This document shows positions 30,693-42,119 of a stretch of 64,000 nucleotides of DNA, in pieces. Source of the DNA: Dehalococcoidia bacterium (GTDB lineage: Bacteria; Chloroflexota; Dehalococcoidia; SHYB01); contig SHYB01000002.1 in NCBI GenBank assembly GCA_009693015.1, forward strand, positions 1-64,000, in the 5' to 3' direction. A model generated the notes under the pieces. That model had not been told where the DNA came from. It saw nothing but the letters and a program-made list of their open reading frames with translations, and made no database searches. Positions within the stretch are counted from its first letter, which is position 1. Each line of letters begins with the position of its first letter. The position numbers were made by a program, and so were the translations under genes.

Positions 30693-31564
30693 GCCAGCCC
30701 GTGGCCGAGATCGGCATCATCGGCGGCAGCGGCCTCTATGAGATGGCCGGCCTCACGGACAAGCAAGAGCTCCGCGTCACCACGCCCTTTGGCGATCCCA
30801 GCGATGCCTGCATCGTCGGCACGCTGGCGGGACGCCGCATCGCCTTCCTCCCCCGCCACGGGCGCGGCCACCGCCTCAACCCCTCCCAGATCCCTTTCAA
30901 GGCCAACATCTTCGCCATGAAGCAGCTTGGCGTAGGCTGCATCGTCTCCGTCAGCGCCGTGGGCAGCCTGAGCGAAGCCATCGCCCCCCTGGACATGGTC
31001 GTCCCCGACCAGCTCATTGACCGCACCAGGCTGCGGCCCACCACCTTCTTTGAGCAGGGCCTCGTCGTCCACGTCGCCTTCGCCGACCCCTTCTGCGCCA
31101 AGGTCTCCGGCCTCCTTGCCCGCGCCTCCGAGCAGGAAGGCGTGACCACCCATCGCGGCGGCACCTACCTCGCCATTGAAGGCCCACAGTTCTCCACCAA
31201 GGCGGAGTCCGCCCTCTACCGCTCCTGGGGCGCCCACATCATCGGCATGACCGCCGCGCCGGAAGCCAAGCTCGCCCGCGAAGCCGAGATCTGCTACGCC
31301 ACCCTGGCCTGCTCTACCGACTACGATTGCTGGCACCCCGATCACGATTCCGTCACCGCGGACATGATCATCCGCAACCTCGGCAAAAACGTAGACCGCG
31401 CCAAGGCCATCATCCAGCGCGTCGCCGCCGCCATCCCTCCCCAGCGCGATTGCTCCTGCCAGCATGCCCTCAAGTCCGCCATCGTCACCGTCCCCGATCT
31501 CATTCCCGCGAGCGTGAAGAAACAGCTCGCCCCTCTTATCGGCAGATACATTGCAATGTCCTAG
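30689..31564 (+). CDS. mtnP: S-methyl-5'-thioadenosine phosphorylase
   Basis: 291 residues. It cleaves methylthioadenosine, the by-product of polyamine and other SAM reactions, with phosphate to adenine and methylthioribose-1-phosphate, the substrate of MtnA. IGIIGGSGLYEM, LPRHGRGHRLNPSQIPF, EGPQFSTKAES and IGMTAAPEAKLAREAEICYA define the family (nucleoside phosphorylase fold). The paired activity with the overlapping upstream gene gives the first two steps of methylthioadenosine salvage. No later mtn genes lie here. Confidence 0.95.
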   Translation: MSQPVAEIGIIGGSGLYEMAGLTDKQELRVTTPFGDPSDACIVGTLAGRRIAFLPRHGRGHRLNPSQIPFKANIFAMKQLGVGCIVSVSAVGSLSEAIAPLDMVVPDQLIDRTRLRPTTFFEQGLVVHVAFADPFCAKVSGLLARASEQEGVTTHRGGTYLAIEGPQFSTKAESALYRSWGAHIIGMTAAPEAKLAREAEICYATLACSTDYDCWHPDHDSVTADMIIRNLGKNVDRAKAIIQRVAAAIPPQRDCSCQHALKSAIVTVPDLIPASVKKQLAPLIGRYIAMS

Positions 31565-31605
31565 CGGCGTTCAGGGCACAGCAGCCCACTAGAAGGAGCA
31601 TCGTC

Positions 31606-33278
<1,673 letters not shown>

Positions 33279-33324
33279 TCACTGCCTGTCGTCACGACCC
33301 CTACACGCTGAAAGGAGCACCGCA

Positions 33325-34617
33325 ATGGCCTTCACCTTCATGGAATCCCCCTCGTATCTCTTCACCTCGGAGTCCGTCACCGAGGGACATCCCGACAAGC
33401 TCTGCGACCAGGTGTCCGACGCCATCCTCGACGCCATCCTCGCCAAGGACCCCATGGCCCGCGTCGCCTGCGAATGCGCCACCACCACCGGCCTCATGGT
33501 CGTCATGGGCGAAATCACCACGGAAACCTACGTGGACATCCCCAAGGTCGTCCGCGAAACCATCCGCAAGGCCGGCTACGACCATCCCGACTACGGCATT
33601 GACTTCCAATCCTGCGGCGTCATCGTCTCCCTCAAGGAGCAGTCCCACGATATTGCCCTCGGCGTGGACGCATCCCAGGAGGCCAAAGCCAAGGGCCAGG
33701 GCGGCAACGGCAACAATGACATAGACCCCGACAAGGTCGGCGCCGGCGACCAGGGCATGATGGTCGGCTTCGCCTGCAATGAAAGCGAACCCTACACCCC
33801 CGGCGCCTACATGCCTCTCACCGTCATCCTCTCCCACCGGCTCACCCAGCGCCTGGCGGAGCTGCGCAAGAACCGCACCCTCCCCTACCTTCGTCCTGAC
33901 GGCAAATCCCAAGTCACCATCGAATACTCCTACGGCAAGCCCAAGCGCGTCCACACCGTCGTCGTCAGCGCCCAGCACAACCCTGAAGTCTCCCTGGAAG
34001 TCATCCGGCGCGACATCATCGAACACGTCATCAAGGACGTCATCCCCAAGGAACTCCGCGATAACGATACGCGCTACTTCGTCAACCCCACGGGGCGTTT
34101 CGTCGTCGGCGGCCCCACCGGTGACGCCGGGCTCACCGGCCGCAAAATCCTCGTGGACACCTACGGCGGCGTCGCCCGTCACGGCGGCGGCGCTTTTTCC
34201 GGCAAAGACCCCACCAAGGTCGACCGCTCCGGCGCCTATGCCGCGCGTTGGGTCGCCAAAAACCTCGTCGCCGCCGGCCTCGCCGATCGCCTGGAAATCC
34301 AGGTCTCCTACGCCATCGGCGTGGCCCGCCCCATCTCCATCTCCATCGAGACGTTCGGCACCAACAAGATCCCCGACCAGCAGATCCTCGACCTCATCAA
34401 CCGCCACTTTGACCTGCGCCCCGGCGCCATCATCCGCGACCTCAACCTGCGTCGGCCCATCTACCACCAGACCGCTTCCTACGGGCACTTCGGCCGCCAG
34501 GAAGCCCTCTTCCCCTGGGAGGAGACCAACCGCGCCGCCGCCATTCGTGCGGAAGTCGGCATCCGCGCTCCCGGCGCCAAAGAGACCCGCGTCGCCAAAG
34601 GCAAGGCCGGCGCTTAG
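33325..34617 (+). CDS. metK: S-adenosylmethionine synthetase
   Basis: 430 residues. It makes SAM from methionine and [23 protein letters not shown] (18-37) carries the ATP-site His and Asp, and [13 protein letters not shown] and [20 protein letters not shown] are the two other signature loops. AAAGGAG precedes the ATG at 33325. It is somewhat longer than many bacterial forms owing to a basic C-terminal tail ([11 protein letters not shown]). It lies in the SAM-I riboswitch operon after ahcY, closing the cycle. Confidence 0.98.
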   Translation: MAFTFMESPSYLFTSESVTEGHPDKLCDQVSDAILDAILAKDPMARVACECATTTGLMVVMGEITTETYVDIPKVVRETIRKAGYDHPDYGIDFQSCGVIVSLKEQSHDIALGVDASQEAKAKGQGGNGNNDIDPDKVGAGDQGMMVGFACNESEPYTPGAYMPLTVILSHRLTQRLAELRKNRTLPYLRPDGKSQVTIEYSYGKPKRVHTVVVSAQHNPEVSLEVIRRDIIEHVIKDVIPKELRDNDTRYFVNPTGRFVVGGPTGDAGLTGRKILVDTYGGVARHGGGAFSGKDPTKVDRSGAYAARWVAKNLVAAGLADRLEIQVSYAIGVARPISISIETFGTNKIPDQQILDLINRHFDLRPGAIIRDLNLRRPIYHQTASYGHFGRQEALFPWEETNRAAAIRAEVGIRAPGAKETRVAKGKAGA

Positions 34618-34645
34618 GAGCTAGGGAAAGGACCGCAGAGCCATC

Positions 34646-35800
34646 GTGGCGCGCCAGGCACAGCGTGGGTTGCAGGCTGTCATTCTCGCCGGCGGCGAGG
34701 GCAAACGGCTTCGCCCCCTCACTTCCCGCCTGCCCAAACCCATGATCCCCCTCGTCAACCGCCCCTTCCTCCTCCACATGATCGAATACCTGGCCCACCA
34801 CGGCGTCACAGACATCCTCCTTGCCATGGGCTACCTGCCCGGCCCTATCCGCAACCACTTCGGCGATGGCACGGGTTTGGGCGTCAACCTCACCTACTCC
34901 GTAGAGGAAAAACCTCTGGGCACCGCCGGCGCCGTCAAGCTCCTGGAGCGCTACCTCACCGGCACATGCATCGTCTTCAACGGCGACATCGTTACCGACC
35001 TTGATCTCTCCGAGCACCTGCGCCTGCACCGTGAGCGCCGCGCCCAGGCCAGCCTCTTCCTTGTGCGCGTGGATGACCCCTCCCGCTTCGGCGTCGTGGA
35101 GACGGACGCCTCCGGCCGCGTCCTCCATTTCACCGAGAAACCCAACCGGGAAGAAGCCCGCGCCAACACCATCAACGGCGGCTGCTACATCCTCGAACCT
35201 AGCGTACTGGCCCACGTCCCCCCCGGCGAGTACCATATGTTCGAGCACGGCCTCTTCCCCAAACTGCTCCAGATCGGCGCCCCCATGTACGCCTACGCCC
35301 CGCCCGCATACTGGAATGACGTCGGCACTCCTGCCAGCTACCTCCAAGTCCACCGCGATTTCCTCAACGGCGTCGCCGGCATGACTGGCGCAGAGCGGCT
35401 CCCCCCCTCCGGCGTTCGTCTTGGTCAAGGCTGCCGCGTGGACGCCACCGCCTGCATCACCGGCCCCGTCGTCCTCGGCGATGGCTGCCGCATCGGCCCC
35501 AGCGTGGAGATCGCCGGCCCCGCCGTGTTGGGCGATGGCTGCCGCGTCGATGCAGGCGCGTCCATCAGCGATAGCGTCCTCTGGGACGGCGTCGCCATTG
35601 GCGAATCCGCGGAAATCTCCGGCAGCGCCATCGCCTCCCACGCCGTCATCGGCCATGACGTCCGCCTCCACGGCGCCACCTCCGGCGAGCGCGCCCACAT
35701 CGGCGCAGGCAACCGCCTGCCTGATGGCACCGTAATCCAGGCCGGACATGTCATACAGCCACGGGAGGTCGTGCAGCCCAGGGAAATGGCCCAGCAATGA
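34646..35800 (+). CDS. Sugar-1-phosphate nucleotidyltransferase with left-handed beta-helix domain
   Basis: 384 residues, GTG start 28 bases after metK. The N-terminal domain (about 8-245) is a nucleotidyltransferase: AVILAGGEGKRLRPLTSRLP, KPMIPLVNRPFLLHMIEYL and FNGDIVTDLD. The C-terminal part (about 265-370) has hexapeptide repeats (VVLGDGCRIGPSVEIAGPAV, LGDGCRVDAGASI) typical of a left-handed beta-helix. Such proteins make GDP-mannose or dTDP/UDP-glucose; which one is not decided here, but the PGM and PGI/PMI genes that follow favour a mannose or glucose route. The end overlaps the next gene by four bases. Confidence 0.9.
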   Translation: MARQAQRGLQAVILAGGEGKRLRPLTSRLPKPMIPLVNRPFLLHMIEYLAHHGVTDILLAMGYLPGPIRNHFGDGTGLGVNLTYSVEEKPLGTAGAVKLLERYLTGTCIVFNGDIVTDLDLSEHLRLHRERRAQASLFLVRVDDPSRFGVVETDASGRVLHFTEKPNREEARANTINGGCYILEPSVLAHVPPGEYHMFEHGLFPKLLQIGAPMYAYAPPAYWNDVGTPASYLQVHRDFLNGVAGMTGAERLPPSGVRLGQGCRVDATACITGPVVLGDGCRIGPSVEIAGPAVLGDGCRVDAGASISDSVLWDGVAIGESAEISGSAIASHAVIGHDVRLHGATSGERAHIGAGNRLPDGTVIQAGHVIQPREVVQPREMAQQ

Positions 35801-37206
35801 ATGCCGCCATCAAATTCGGCACAGACGGCTGGCGCGCCATCATCGCCGAGGACTACACCTTCCCCAACGTCCGCGCCTGCGCCCAGGGCGTCGCCGCCCT
35901 CCTCCACAAATCCGGCGCAGCCTCCCGCGGCCTCGTCGTCGGCTATGACACCCGCTTCGCCTCCGAAGACTTCGCACGCGCCGTCGCCGAAACAGCCGCC
36001 GCCAATGATGTACCTGTCTATCTCTGCAACAGCGCCTGTCCCACCCCCGTCGTCTCCTACAACATCATCCACCACAAGGCCGCGGCCGGCGTGGTCATCA
36101 CCGCCAGCCACAACCCGCCCCAGTGGAACGGCTTCAAATACAAGCCTGAATACGGCGGCAGCGCCAGCCCGGAGATCGTCGCCGCCCTGGAGCAGCACAT
36201 CGCCCGCGCCCAGCAAGGCGGCATGCGGCACGGCGCAGCCAAAGCCGCCATCACCGTCATTGACTCCCTCCCGCCCTACCTTGACCACCTCCGCTCCCTC
36301 GCAGACATTGACGCCATTCGCCGCGCCCCCATCTCCATCGTCGTTGACTCCATGTACGGCGCAGGCGCAGGCATCTTCGCCTCGCTTCTCTCCGGCGCCA
36401 AAGCGCACATCACCGAAATCCACGGCGAACGCAACCCTGCCTTCCCCGGCATGGCCCAGCCCGAGCCTATCCCCGGCAACCTCCAGGCCCTCCTGCGCGC
36501 CGTCCCCCAAGCCCGCGCCGCCGCCGGCCTCGCCACCGACGGCGATGCTGACCGCCTCGGCGTCGTGGACGAGCACGGCCAGTTCGTCACCCAGCTCCAG
36601 ACCATCGCCCTCCTTGCCCTCTACCTCCTCGAAGTGCGCAAGGAACGCGGCGCCCTCGTCAAGTCCATCACCACCACAGACATGCTCTTCAAGCTCGGCG
36701 CCCTGTACAACGTCCCCGTCTTCGAGACCCCCGTCGGCTTCAAGTACGTTGGCCCCGTCATGATGCGGGAAAACGCCCTCATCGGCGGCGAAGAAAGCGG
36801 CGGCTACGGCTTCCGCGGCCACATCCCCGAGCGCGATGGCATCCTCTCCGGCCTCTACATCCTTTCCATGATGGTGTCCATGGGCAAAACCCCGTCGCAG
36901 TTGCTCGACTATCTCTATGCCAAGGTCGGCCCCCATCACTACGATCGCCTCGACCTTCACTTCGATCCCGCCCAGCGTGACGCCATCCTCGCACGCATGC
37001 AGGCCGCGAAGCCCGCCTCCCTTGCCGGCCGCCGCGTCGCCAGCATGGATACAATGGACGGCTTCCGCTACAAACTCGACGACGGCTCCTGGGCGCTGGT
37101 CCGCTTCTCCGGCACCGAGCCCTTGCTCCGCATATACTGCGAGACCGATAGCCGCGACCGCGTGCAGCAAATCCTCCAGGAAACACGCGCCCTCACCGGG
37201 GTATAG
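35797..37206 (+). CDS. Phosphoglucomutase/phosphomannomutase family protein
   Basis: 469 residues, starting within the previous stop (ATGA). FGTDGWRAIIAEDYTF begins the fold. VVITASHNPPQWNGFKYKP has the phosphoserine loop, TDGDADRLGVVDEHG the metal-binding loop, GGEESGGYGFRGHIPERDG the sugar-binding loop, and VRFSGTEPLLRIYCE the phosphate-binding loop, all four in order. It interconverts hexose-6-phosphate and hexose-1-phosphate, supplying the nucleotidyltransferase encoded just upstream. Confidence 0.95.
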   Translation: MNAAIKFGTDGWRAIIAEDYTFPNVRACAQGVAALLHKSGAASRGLVVGYDTRFASEDFARAVAETAAANDVPVYLCNSACPTPVVSYNIIHHKAAAGVVITASHNPPQWNGFKYKPEYGGSASPEIVAALEQHIARAQQGGMRHGAAKAAITVIDSLPPYLDHLRSLADIDAIRRAPISIVVDSMYGAGAGIFASLLSGAKAHITEIHGERNPAFPGMAQPEPIPGNLQALLRAVPQARAAAGLATDGDADRLGVVDEHGQFVTQLQTIALLALYLLEVRKERGALVKSITTTDMLFKLGALYNVPVFETPVGFKYVGPVMMRENALIGGEESGGYGFRGHIPERDGILSGLYILSMMVSMGKTPSQLLDYLYAKVGPHHYDRLDLHFDPAQRDAILARMQAAKPASLAGRRVASMDTMDGFRYKLDDGSWALVRFSGTEPLLRIYCETDSRDRVQQILQETRALTGV

Positions 37207-37207
37207 C

Positions 37208-38266
37208 ATGAACCTTGATTCCCCTGAAGCCTACGCCACGCTCGATCCCGGCGGCATGATCGCCCGCATCGCCGGGCTGCCCGCCCAGTGCCGCAAGGCG
37301 TGGCAAGAGGCCGAAGCCTTCCCCCTGCCCAAATCCTGGCGCGGCCTCCAATCCGCCGCCGTCTTCGGCATGGGCGGCTCCGCCATCGGCGCCGATTTCG
37401 TCGCCGGCCTCAACGACCTCGAAGGCGCTCCCCCCCTGCGTGTCGTGCGCGACTACACCGCGCCCTCAGACCAAGGTGAGCGCTCGCTGGCCATCGCCTC
37501 CAGCTACTCCGGCAACACCGAAGAAACCCTCGCCTCATTCCAGCAAGCGCTGGGACAGGGCGCCCACGGCCTCGCCATCACCACCGGCGGCAGACTCGCC
37601 ACCCTCTGCCGCGAGCGCTCCTTGTCCTGCTTTCCCATCGCCTGCGCCGGCCCGCCCAGGTCCGCCTTGGGCTACAGCGTCTTCCCCCTCCTGTCCTTTC
37701 TCCATCGCCTGAGCCTCTCGCCTGACCGTTCCCCCCAGGCGCAAGACGCCATCGCCGCCATGGAGCGCGCCGCGAAATCGCTCACGTCAGACGTCCGCCT
37801 CCACGCCAACCCCGCCAAGCAGCTCGTGCGCCGCATCGGCGATAGTACCGTCGTCATCTACGGCGCACAGCACCTCACCGCCGTCGCCCGGCGCTGGAAA
37901 ACCCAGATCGCCGAGAACGCCAAGTCCTGGGCATTCTTCGAGGCCATGCCTGAGCTGCACCACAACTCCATCGAAGGCATGGCCTTCCCTGCCAGCGCCA
38001 AAGGCCACCTCTTCGCCATCCTGCTCCACTCCACCCGCTACAGCACAGCCATCGCCCGCCGCACCAATCTCACCTGCCAGGTGCTTGACCGCGCCGGCAT
38101 CGCCTATCAGGTCGTGGACGCCCAAGGCGAAACGCCCCTGGCCCAGTGCATGACCGCGGCCCTCTTCGGCGATTTCGTCAGCGCCTATCTCGCCATCCAG
38201 CGCGGCGTGGACCCCTCGCCAAATCCCACGCTCGACTGGTTCAAGCAACAAATGTCATCCAACTAG
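37208..38266 (+). CDS. Bifunctional phosphoglucose/phosphomannose isomerase
   Basis: 352 residues, beginning one base after the mutase stop. SIS-type sugar isomerase fold: AVFGMGGSAIGADFVAGL, ASSYSGNTEETLASFQQAL and PELHHNSIEGM (the catalytic Glu/His region of the archaeal/bacterial PGI/PMI family). It would feed glucose-6-phosphate or mannose-6-phosphate to the mutase. The three sugar genes form one translationally coupled set downstream of metK. Confidence 0.92.
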   Translation: MNLDSPEAYATLDPGGMIARIAGLPAQCRKAWQEAEAFPLPKSWRGLQSAAVFGMGGSAIGADFVAGLNDLEGAPPLRVVRDYTAPSDQGERSLAIASSYSGNTEETLASFQQALGQGAHGLAITTGGRLATLCRERSLSCFPIACAGPPRSALGYSVFPLLSFLHRLSLSPDRSPQAQDAIAAMERAAKSLTSDVRLHANPAKQLVRRIGDSTVVIYGAQHLTAVARRWKTQIAENAKSWAFFEAMPELHHNSIEGMAFPASAKGHLFAILLHSTRYSTAIARRTNLTCQVLDRAGIAYQVVDAQGETPLAQCMTAALFGDFVSAYLAIQRGVDPSPNPTLDWFKQQMSSN

Positions 38267-38279
38267 CCCGAGGCCTCTC

Positions 38280-39467
38280 ATGGACTTTCGCTTCACCCCA
38301 CAAGAAGAGCAATTCCGCTCGGAAATCCAGGCCTGGATCAAGGAAAACCTGCCCCCGGGCTGGCTTGGCATAGACCGCGAAGAGCAATTCGACCCTGCCA
38401 TCTTCGACGTGACCAGGCAGATGGCGAAAAAACTCGCCGCCAAGGGCTGGCTCACCCTCGCCTGGCCCAAGGAATACGGCGGCCAGGGCCGCAGCATCAT
38501 CGAGCAGACCATCTTCCAGGAAGAGATGATGTTCAACGGCGTCCCCGGCACCACCATGGGCATCGGCGGCACCCAGTGGGTCGGCCCCACCCTCATCCTC
38601 TACGGCACCGACCAACAGAAGAAGGAGCACCTGCCCCCCATCGCCTCCGGCGACCGCTGGTGGTGCACCGGCTACTCCGAACCCGGCAGCGGCTCTGACC
38701 TCGCCAGCCTCCAGACCCGCGCCGTCCGTGACGGCGACGACTACATCGTCACCGGCCAGAAAATATGGAGCAGCGCCGCCCACGTCTCCGACTACTGCTG
38801 GCTCGCCGTCCGCACCAACACGGAAGTCCCCAAGCACAAAGGCATCAGCATGATCCTAGCGGACATGAAAACGCCGGGCATCAAGGTCCGCCCCATCGTC
38901 AACCTCGCCGGCGCCGTCTCTTTCAACGAAATCTTCTTCGACAACGTCCGCATCCCCGTCCGCAACCTCGTCGGCGAAGAGAACCGCGGCTGGTACATCC
39001 TCGCCGTCGCCCTCGATTTCGAGCGCTCCGGCATCACCTACGCCGCCTACTCCCGCAAGACCCTCAGCTACATCACCCAGTTCGTCGCCCACGCCCAGCA
39101 CGGCCCACGCCGCCTTGCAAACAACGCCATCGTGCGCAACCTCATCGCTGACCTCGCCATCCAGGTGCAAATCCAGCGCAGGTTCGCCTACCGCGTCGCC
39201 TGGATGCAAAGCAAGGGCAAGGTCCCCAGCCTGGAGGCCTCCATCGCCAAGGTCTGGGGATCGGAGACCCAACAACGCGTCGCCGCCGAAGGCATGCGCG
39301 TCCTCGGCCTCTACAGCCAAGTCGAAGGCGAGACTCACCTGGCGCCGCTCAAAGGCCGCATCCTCGCCCAATACCTCAGCAGCCTCTCCAACACCATCGC
39401 CGCAGGCACCTCGGAGATCCAGCGCAATATCATCGCCACCCGCGGCCTCGGCCTCCCCAGGGATTAG
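38280..39467 (+). CDS. Acyl-CoA dehydrogenase
   Basis: 395 residues, the usual length. The N terminus is MDFRFTPQEEQFRSEIQAWI; the flavin/CoA region is WWCTGYSEPGSGSDLASLQT, followed by GQKIWSSAAHVSDY. The C-terminal region has AAGTSEIQRNIIATRGLGLP. It oxidises an acyl-CoA to the enoyl-CoA with FAD. The catalytic Glu found at the usual late position in many members cannot be placed with certainty. It starts 13 bases after the isomerase stop, so it may ride on the same transcript. It is similar to the gene at 46027-47211. The substrate is unknown. Confidence 0.93.
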   Translation: MDFRFTPQEEQFRSEIQAWIKENLPPGWLGIDREEQFDPAIFDVTRQMAKKLAAKGWLTLAWPKEYGGQGRSIIEQTIFQEEMMFNGVPGTTMGIGGTQWVGPTLILYGTDQQKKEHLPPIASGDRWWCTGYSEPGSGSDLASLQTRAVRDGDDYIVTGQKIWSSAAHVSDYCWLAVRTNTEVPKHKGISMILADMKTPGIKVRPIVNLAGAVSFNEIFFDNVRIPVRNLVGEENRGWYILAVALDFERSGITYAAYSRKTLSYITQFVAHAQHGPRRLANNAIVRNLIADLAIQVQIQRRFAYRVAWMQSKGKVPSLEASIAKVWGSETQQRVAAEGMRVLGLYSQVEGETHLAPLKGRILAQYLSSLSNTIAAGTSEIQRNIIATRGLGLPRD

Positions 39468-39617
39468 TCGGCCGCTGATGGGTCAATTCCGCTCATTCTG
39501 AGCCTGACGCAGGACAGAACCAGCCTGTTGCCGACCCTCGCTGTACTCCTTCCCGCCGATTGCGTACAATACTCCGTCACGCAGAACCTACGTTCCGTCG
39601 CCGCCAGGAGGACGCCC

Positions 39618-40769
39618 ATGCTCCCCATGTACTTCGATACCGACCATCACCTCACCGAGCCGCCCGATTTCTGGACGGGCCGCTTCTCCAAGAAGCACGC
39701 CGACAAATCCCCCTTCTTCATGCACCACCCGGAGCTCGGCCCCGGCTGGTCCTGGGACGGCGGCAAGACCGTCCGCCCCATGGGCGTCCAATCCGTCGCC
39801 GCGGAAGACCCCCGCAAGATCGGCAACTTCAAGAGCTTTGAAGAGCTCGACCCAGGCTGCTACGACCCCAAGAAACGCATCGAGGTCATGGACGTGGACG
39901 GCGCCCGCGCCTGCATCCTCTTCCCCAGCGCCGTCGCCCACTTCCACGGCTTCCCCGATCCTGACTTCTACATCGAATGCACCCAGGTGTTCAACGACGC
40001 TGCCCTCGACTGGGCCGCCGCCGGCGATGCCCAGCGCATCTTCCCCGCCGCCGTCATGCCCATGCTCAGCCACGACTCCGCCGTCTCCGAGATGCAGCGC
40101 TGCGCCGCCAAAGGCTTCAAGACCTACATGTTCAACCTCTGGCCCAGCAACCAGCCCGTTCCCACTGCCGACGACGACCGCTACTTCGCCGCAGCCCAGG
40201 AAATCGGGCTCACCGGCAGCGTCCACGGCTTCGGCGGAGGCAGGCCCACCACCCCGCCGCCTCCTCCAGTCGTCCGCATCGGCGTCAAGGCCGTCAAAGG
40301 CATGGGACAGCTCGGCTTCTCCCAGGAACTCGTCGCCGCCAGCCGTGGCGCAGGCCTGGGCATCACCCCCCAGCTTGCCGGCTTCATCTTCAGCGGCGTC
40401 CTCGAGCGCTTCCCCAAACTCAAGCTCGCCATGATCGAAACCTCCATCGGCTGGCTCCCCTACCTCGCCGAGCGCATGGACGCCCTCTACCTCCAGCACC
40501 GCTGGACCCGCGACGACCTCAAGCTCAAGCGCCTTCCTAGCGACTACCTCCACATGATCTACGCCAACTGGGACCGCGAATGGCTCGGCGTAGACTACCG
40601 CAGCTTCATCGGCGCGGACACCATCATGTTCGGCTCCGACTTTCCTCACATCGGCAGCTTCTACCCCCACACCCGCTTCTACCTCGACCTCCTCCTCCGC
40701 AACATCCCTCTGGAAGAACAAGAAAAACTGCTCTGGAGCAACGCCGCGCGCATCTACGGCATCAACTAG
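39618..40769 (+). CDS. Amidohydrolase-2 family protein (tandem copy 1)
   Basis: 383 residues. MYFDTDHHLTEPPDFWTGRF gives the metal-binding start (D-H-H). RIEVMDVDGARACILFP, SVHGFGGGRP and MIETSIGWLPYLAERMDALY follow; MFGSDFPHIGSFYP has the last conserved Asp and His. AGGAGG lies seven bases before the ATG at 39618. It is 383 residues, the same length as the next gene, and by eye about 75% identical, a clear tandem duplication. Members decarboxylate or hydrolyse aromatic and carboxylic acids; the substrate here is unknown. Confidence 0.92.
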   Translation: MLPMYFDTDHHLTEPPDFWTGRFSKKHADKSPFFMHHPELGPGWSWDGGKTVRPMGVQSVAAEDPRKIGNFKSFEELDPGCYDPKKRIEVMDVDGARACILFPSAVAHFHGFPDPDFYIECTQVFNDAALDWAAAGDAQRIFPAAVMPMLSHDSAVSEMQRCAAKGFKTYMFNLWPSNQPVPTADDDRYFAAAQEIGLTGSVHGFGGGRPTTPPPPPVVRIGVKAVKGMGQLGFSQELVAASRGAGLGITPQLAGFIFSGVLERFPKLKLAMIETSIGWLPYLAERMDALYLQHRWTRDDLKLKRLPSDYLHMIYANWDREWLGVDYRSFIGADTIMFGSDFPHIGSFYPHTRFYLDLLLRNIPLEEQEKLLWSNAARIYGIN

Positions 40770-40820
40770 CCTCCCCACGGTCGTCGCGCGCCCCTAGCCC
40801 CAGCCGCGCTTGCCTTCGCT

Positions 40821-40828
40821 GATACAAT
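40821..40828 (+). promoter_or_regulatory. Candidate -10 for the second tandem amidohydrolase
   Basis: TGATACAAT (40820-40828) matches an extended -10 and lies about 64 bases before the ATG at 40892. A TACAAT (39565-39570) sits at a similar place before the first copy. No -35 is seen at either. Confidence 0.35.
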
Positions 40829-40891
40829 GTGCGCAGGCAAAGCCTTGCGTTCACAGCGGCACGCGCGTCGTCTAGACCAGGAGGGCCACCC

Positions 40892-42043
40892 ATGCTTCCG
40901 TTGATGCTGGACACAGACCACCACCTGACTGAGCCGCCCGATTTCTGGACGGGACGCTTCTCCAAGAAGCACGCCGATAAGTCTCCCACCTTCATGCACC
41001 ATCCTGAGCTCGGCCCCGGCTGGTCCTGGGACAGCGGCAAGAGCGTCCGCCCCATGGGAGTGCAGTCCGTCGCCGCGGAAGACCCACGCAAAATCGGCAA
41101 CTTCAAGAGCTTTGAAGAGCTCGACCCCGGCTGCTATGACCCCAAGAAACGCATCGAGGTCATGGACGTAGACGGCGTCCAGGCCTGCATCCTCTTCCCC
41201 AGCGGCGTCAACTTCTTCCACGGCTTCCCCGATCCTGACTTCTATCGCGAATGCGCCTCGGTGTACAACGACGCCGCGCTCGATTGGGCCGCCGCTGCCG
41301 ATGCCAAGCGCGCCTTCCCTGCCGCCGTCATCCCCATGGTCAGCAACGACATCGCCATCGCCGAAATCCAGCGCTGCGCCAAAAAAGGTTTCAAGACCTA
41401 CATGTTCAACCAGTGGCCCAGCAATGAACCCATGCCTACCAAAGAAGACGACCGCTATTGGGCCGCCATCGTAGACAGCGGCCTCATGGGCAGCGTCCAC
41501 GGCTTCGGCGGCGGACGCCCCAGAGTCGCGCCCATAGCCCCGCAGGTCATGGCGGGCGGACAAGTCCTCAAGGGCATGGCCCAGCTCGGCACCCGCCAGG
41601 AAATGGTCGCCGCCGGACGCGCCGCGGGCCTCTCCTCCTCCGGCCCACTCGCCAACTTCGTCTTCTCCGGCGTCCTCGACCGCTTCCCTGACCTCCGCCT
41701 CATGCTCGTCGAGACCAGCATCGGCTGGCTCCCCTACATCGCCGAGCGCATGGATGCCCTCTGGCTCCAGCACCGCTGGACGCGCAACGAAACCAAGCTC
41801 AAAAACCTCCCCAGCGACTACCTCAAGATGTTCTGGACCAGCTGGGACCGCGAATGGCTTGGCGTGGACTACCGCAACGCCATCGGCGTAGACAAGATCA
41901 CCTTCGGCACAGACTTCCCCCACATCGGCAGCTTCTACCCCCACACCCGCTTCTACCTGGAATTGCTTTTCCGCGACGTCCCTGCGGAGGACCAGGAGAA
42001 GATGCTCTGGAGCAACGCCGCCACCGCCCTCGGCATCAACTAG
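40892..42043 (+). CDS. Amidohydrolase-2 family protein (tandem copy 2)
   Basis: 383 residues, MLDTDHHLTEPPDFWTGRFS at the start. The same metal and active-site landmarks as the previous gene are kept (SVHGFGGGRPR, VETSIGWLPYIAERMDALWL, TFGTDFPHIGSFYP). Differences cluster in the 230-270 region (RVAPIAPQVMAGGQVLKG against TPPPPPVVRIGVKAVKG), which may set substrate choice. GGAGGG is eight bases before the ATG. It ends at a strong shared terminator. Confidence 0.92.
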   Translation: MLPLMLDTDHHLTEPPDFWTGRFSKKHADKSPTFMHHPELGPGWSWDSGKSVRPMGVQSVAAEDPRKIGNFKSFEELDPGCYDPKKRIEVMDVDGVQACILFPSGVNFFHGFPDPDFYRECASVYNDAALDWAAAADAKRAFPAAVIPMVSNDIAIAEIQRCAKKGFKTYMFNQWPSNEPMPTKEDDRYWAAIVDSGLMGSVHGFGGGRPRVAPIAPQVMAGGQVLKGMAQLGTRQEMVAAGRAAGLSSSGPLANFVFSGVLDRFPDLRLMLVETSIGWLPYIAERMDALWLQHRWTRNETKLKNLPSDYLKMFWTSWDREWLGVDYRNAIGVDKITFGTDFPHIGSFYPHTRFYLELLFRDVPAEDQEKMLWSNAATALGIN

Positions 42044-42060
42044 CCCACCCTGCGCTACGC

Positions 42061-42098
42061 AAAAAAGAGGGAGGGGGCATGCCCCCTCCCTCTTTTTT
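42061..42098. terminator. Bidirectional terminator between convergent amidohydrolase genes
   Basis: A perfect 38-base palindrome: six A, GAGGGAGGGGGC, AT, and the complement ending in T7. It lies between stops at 42043 (plus) and 42120 (minus). Confidence 0.93.
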
Positions 42099-42119
42099 TG
42101 TCTGCTCCTTGCGCCCTCG

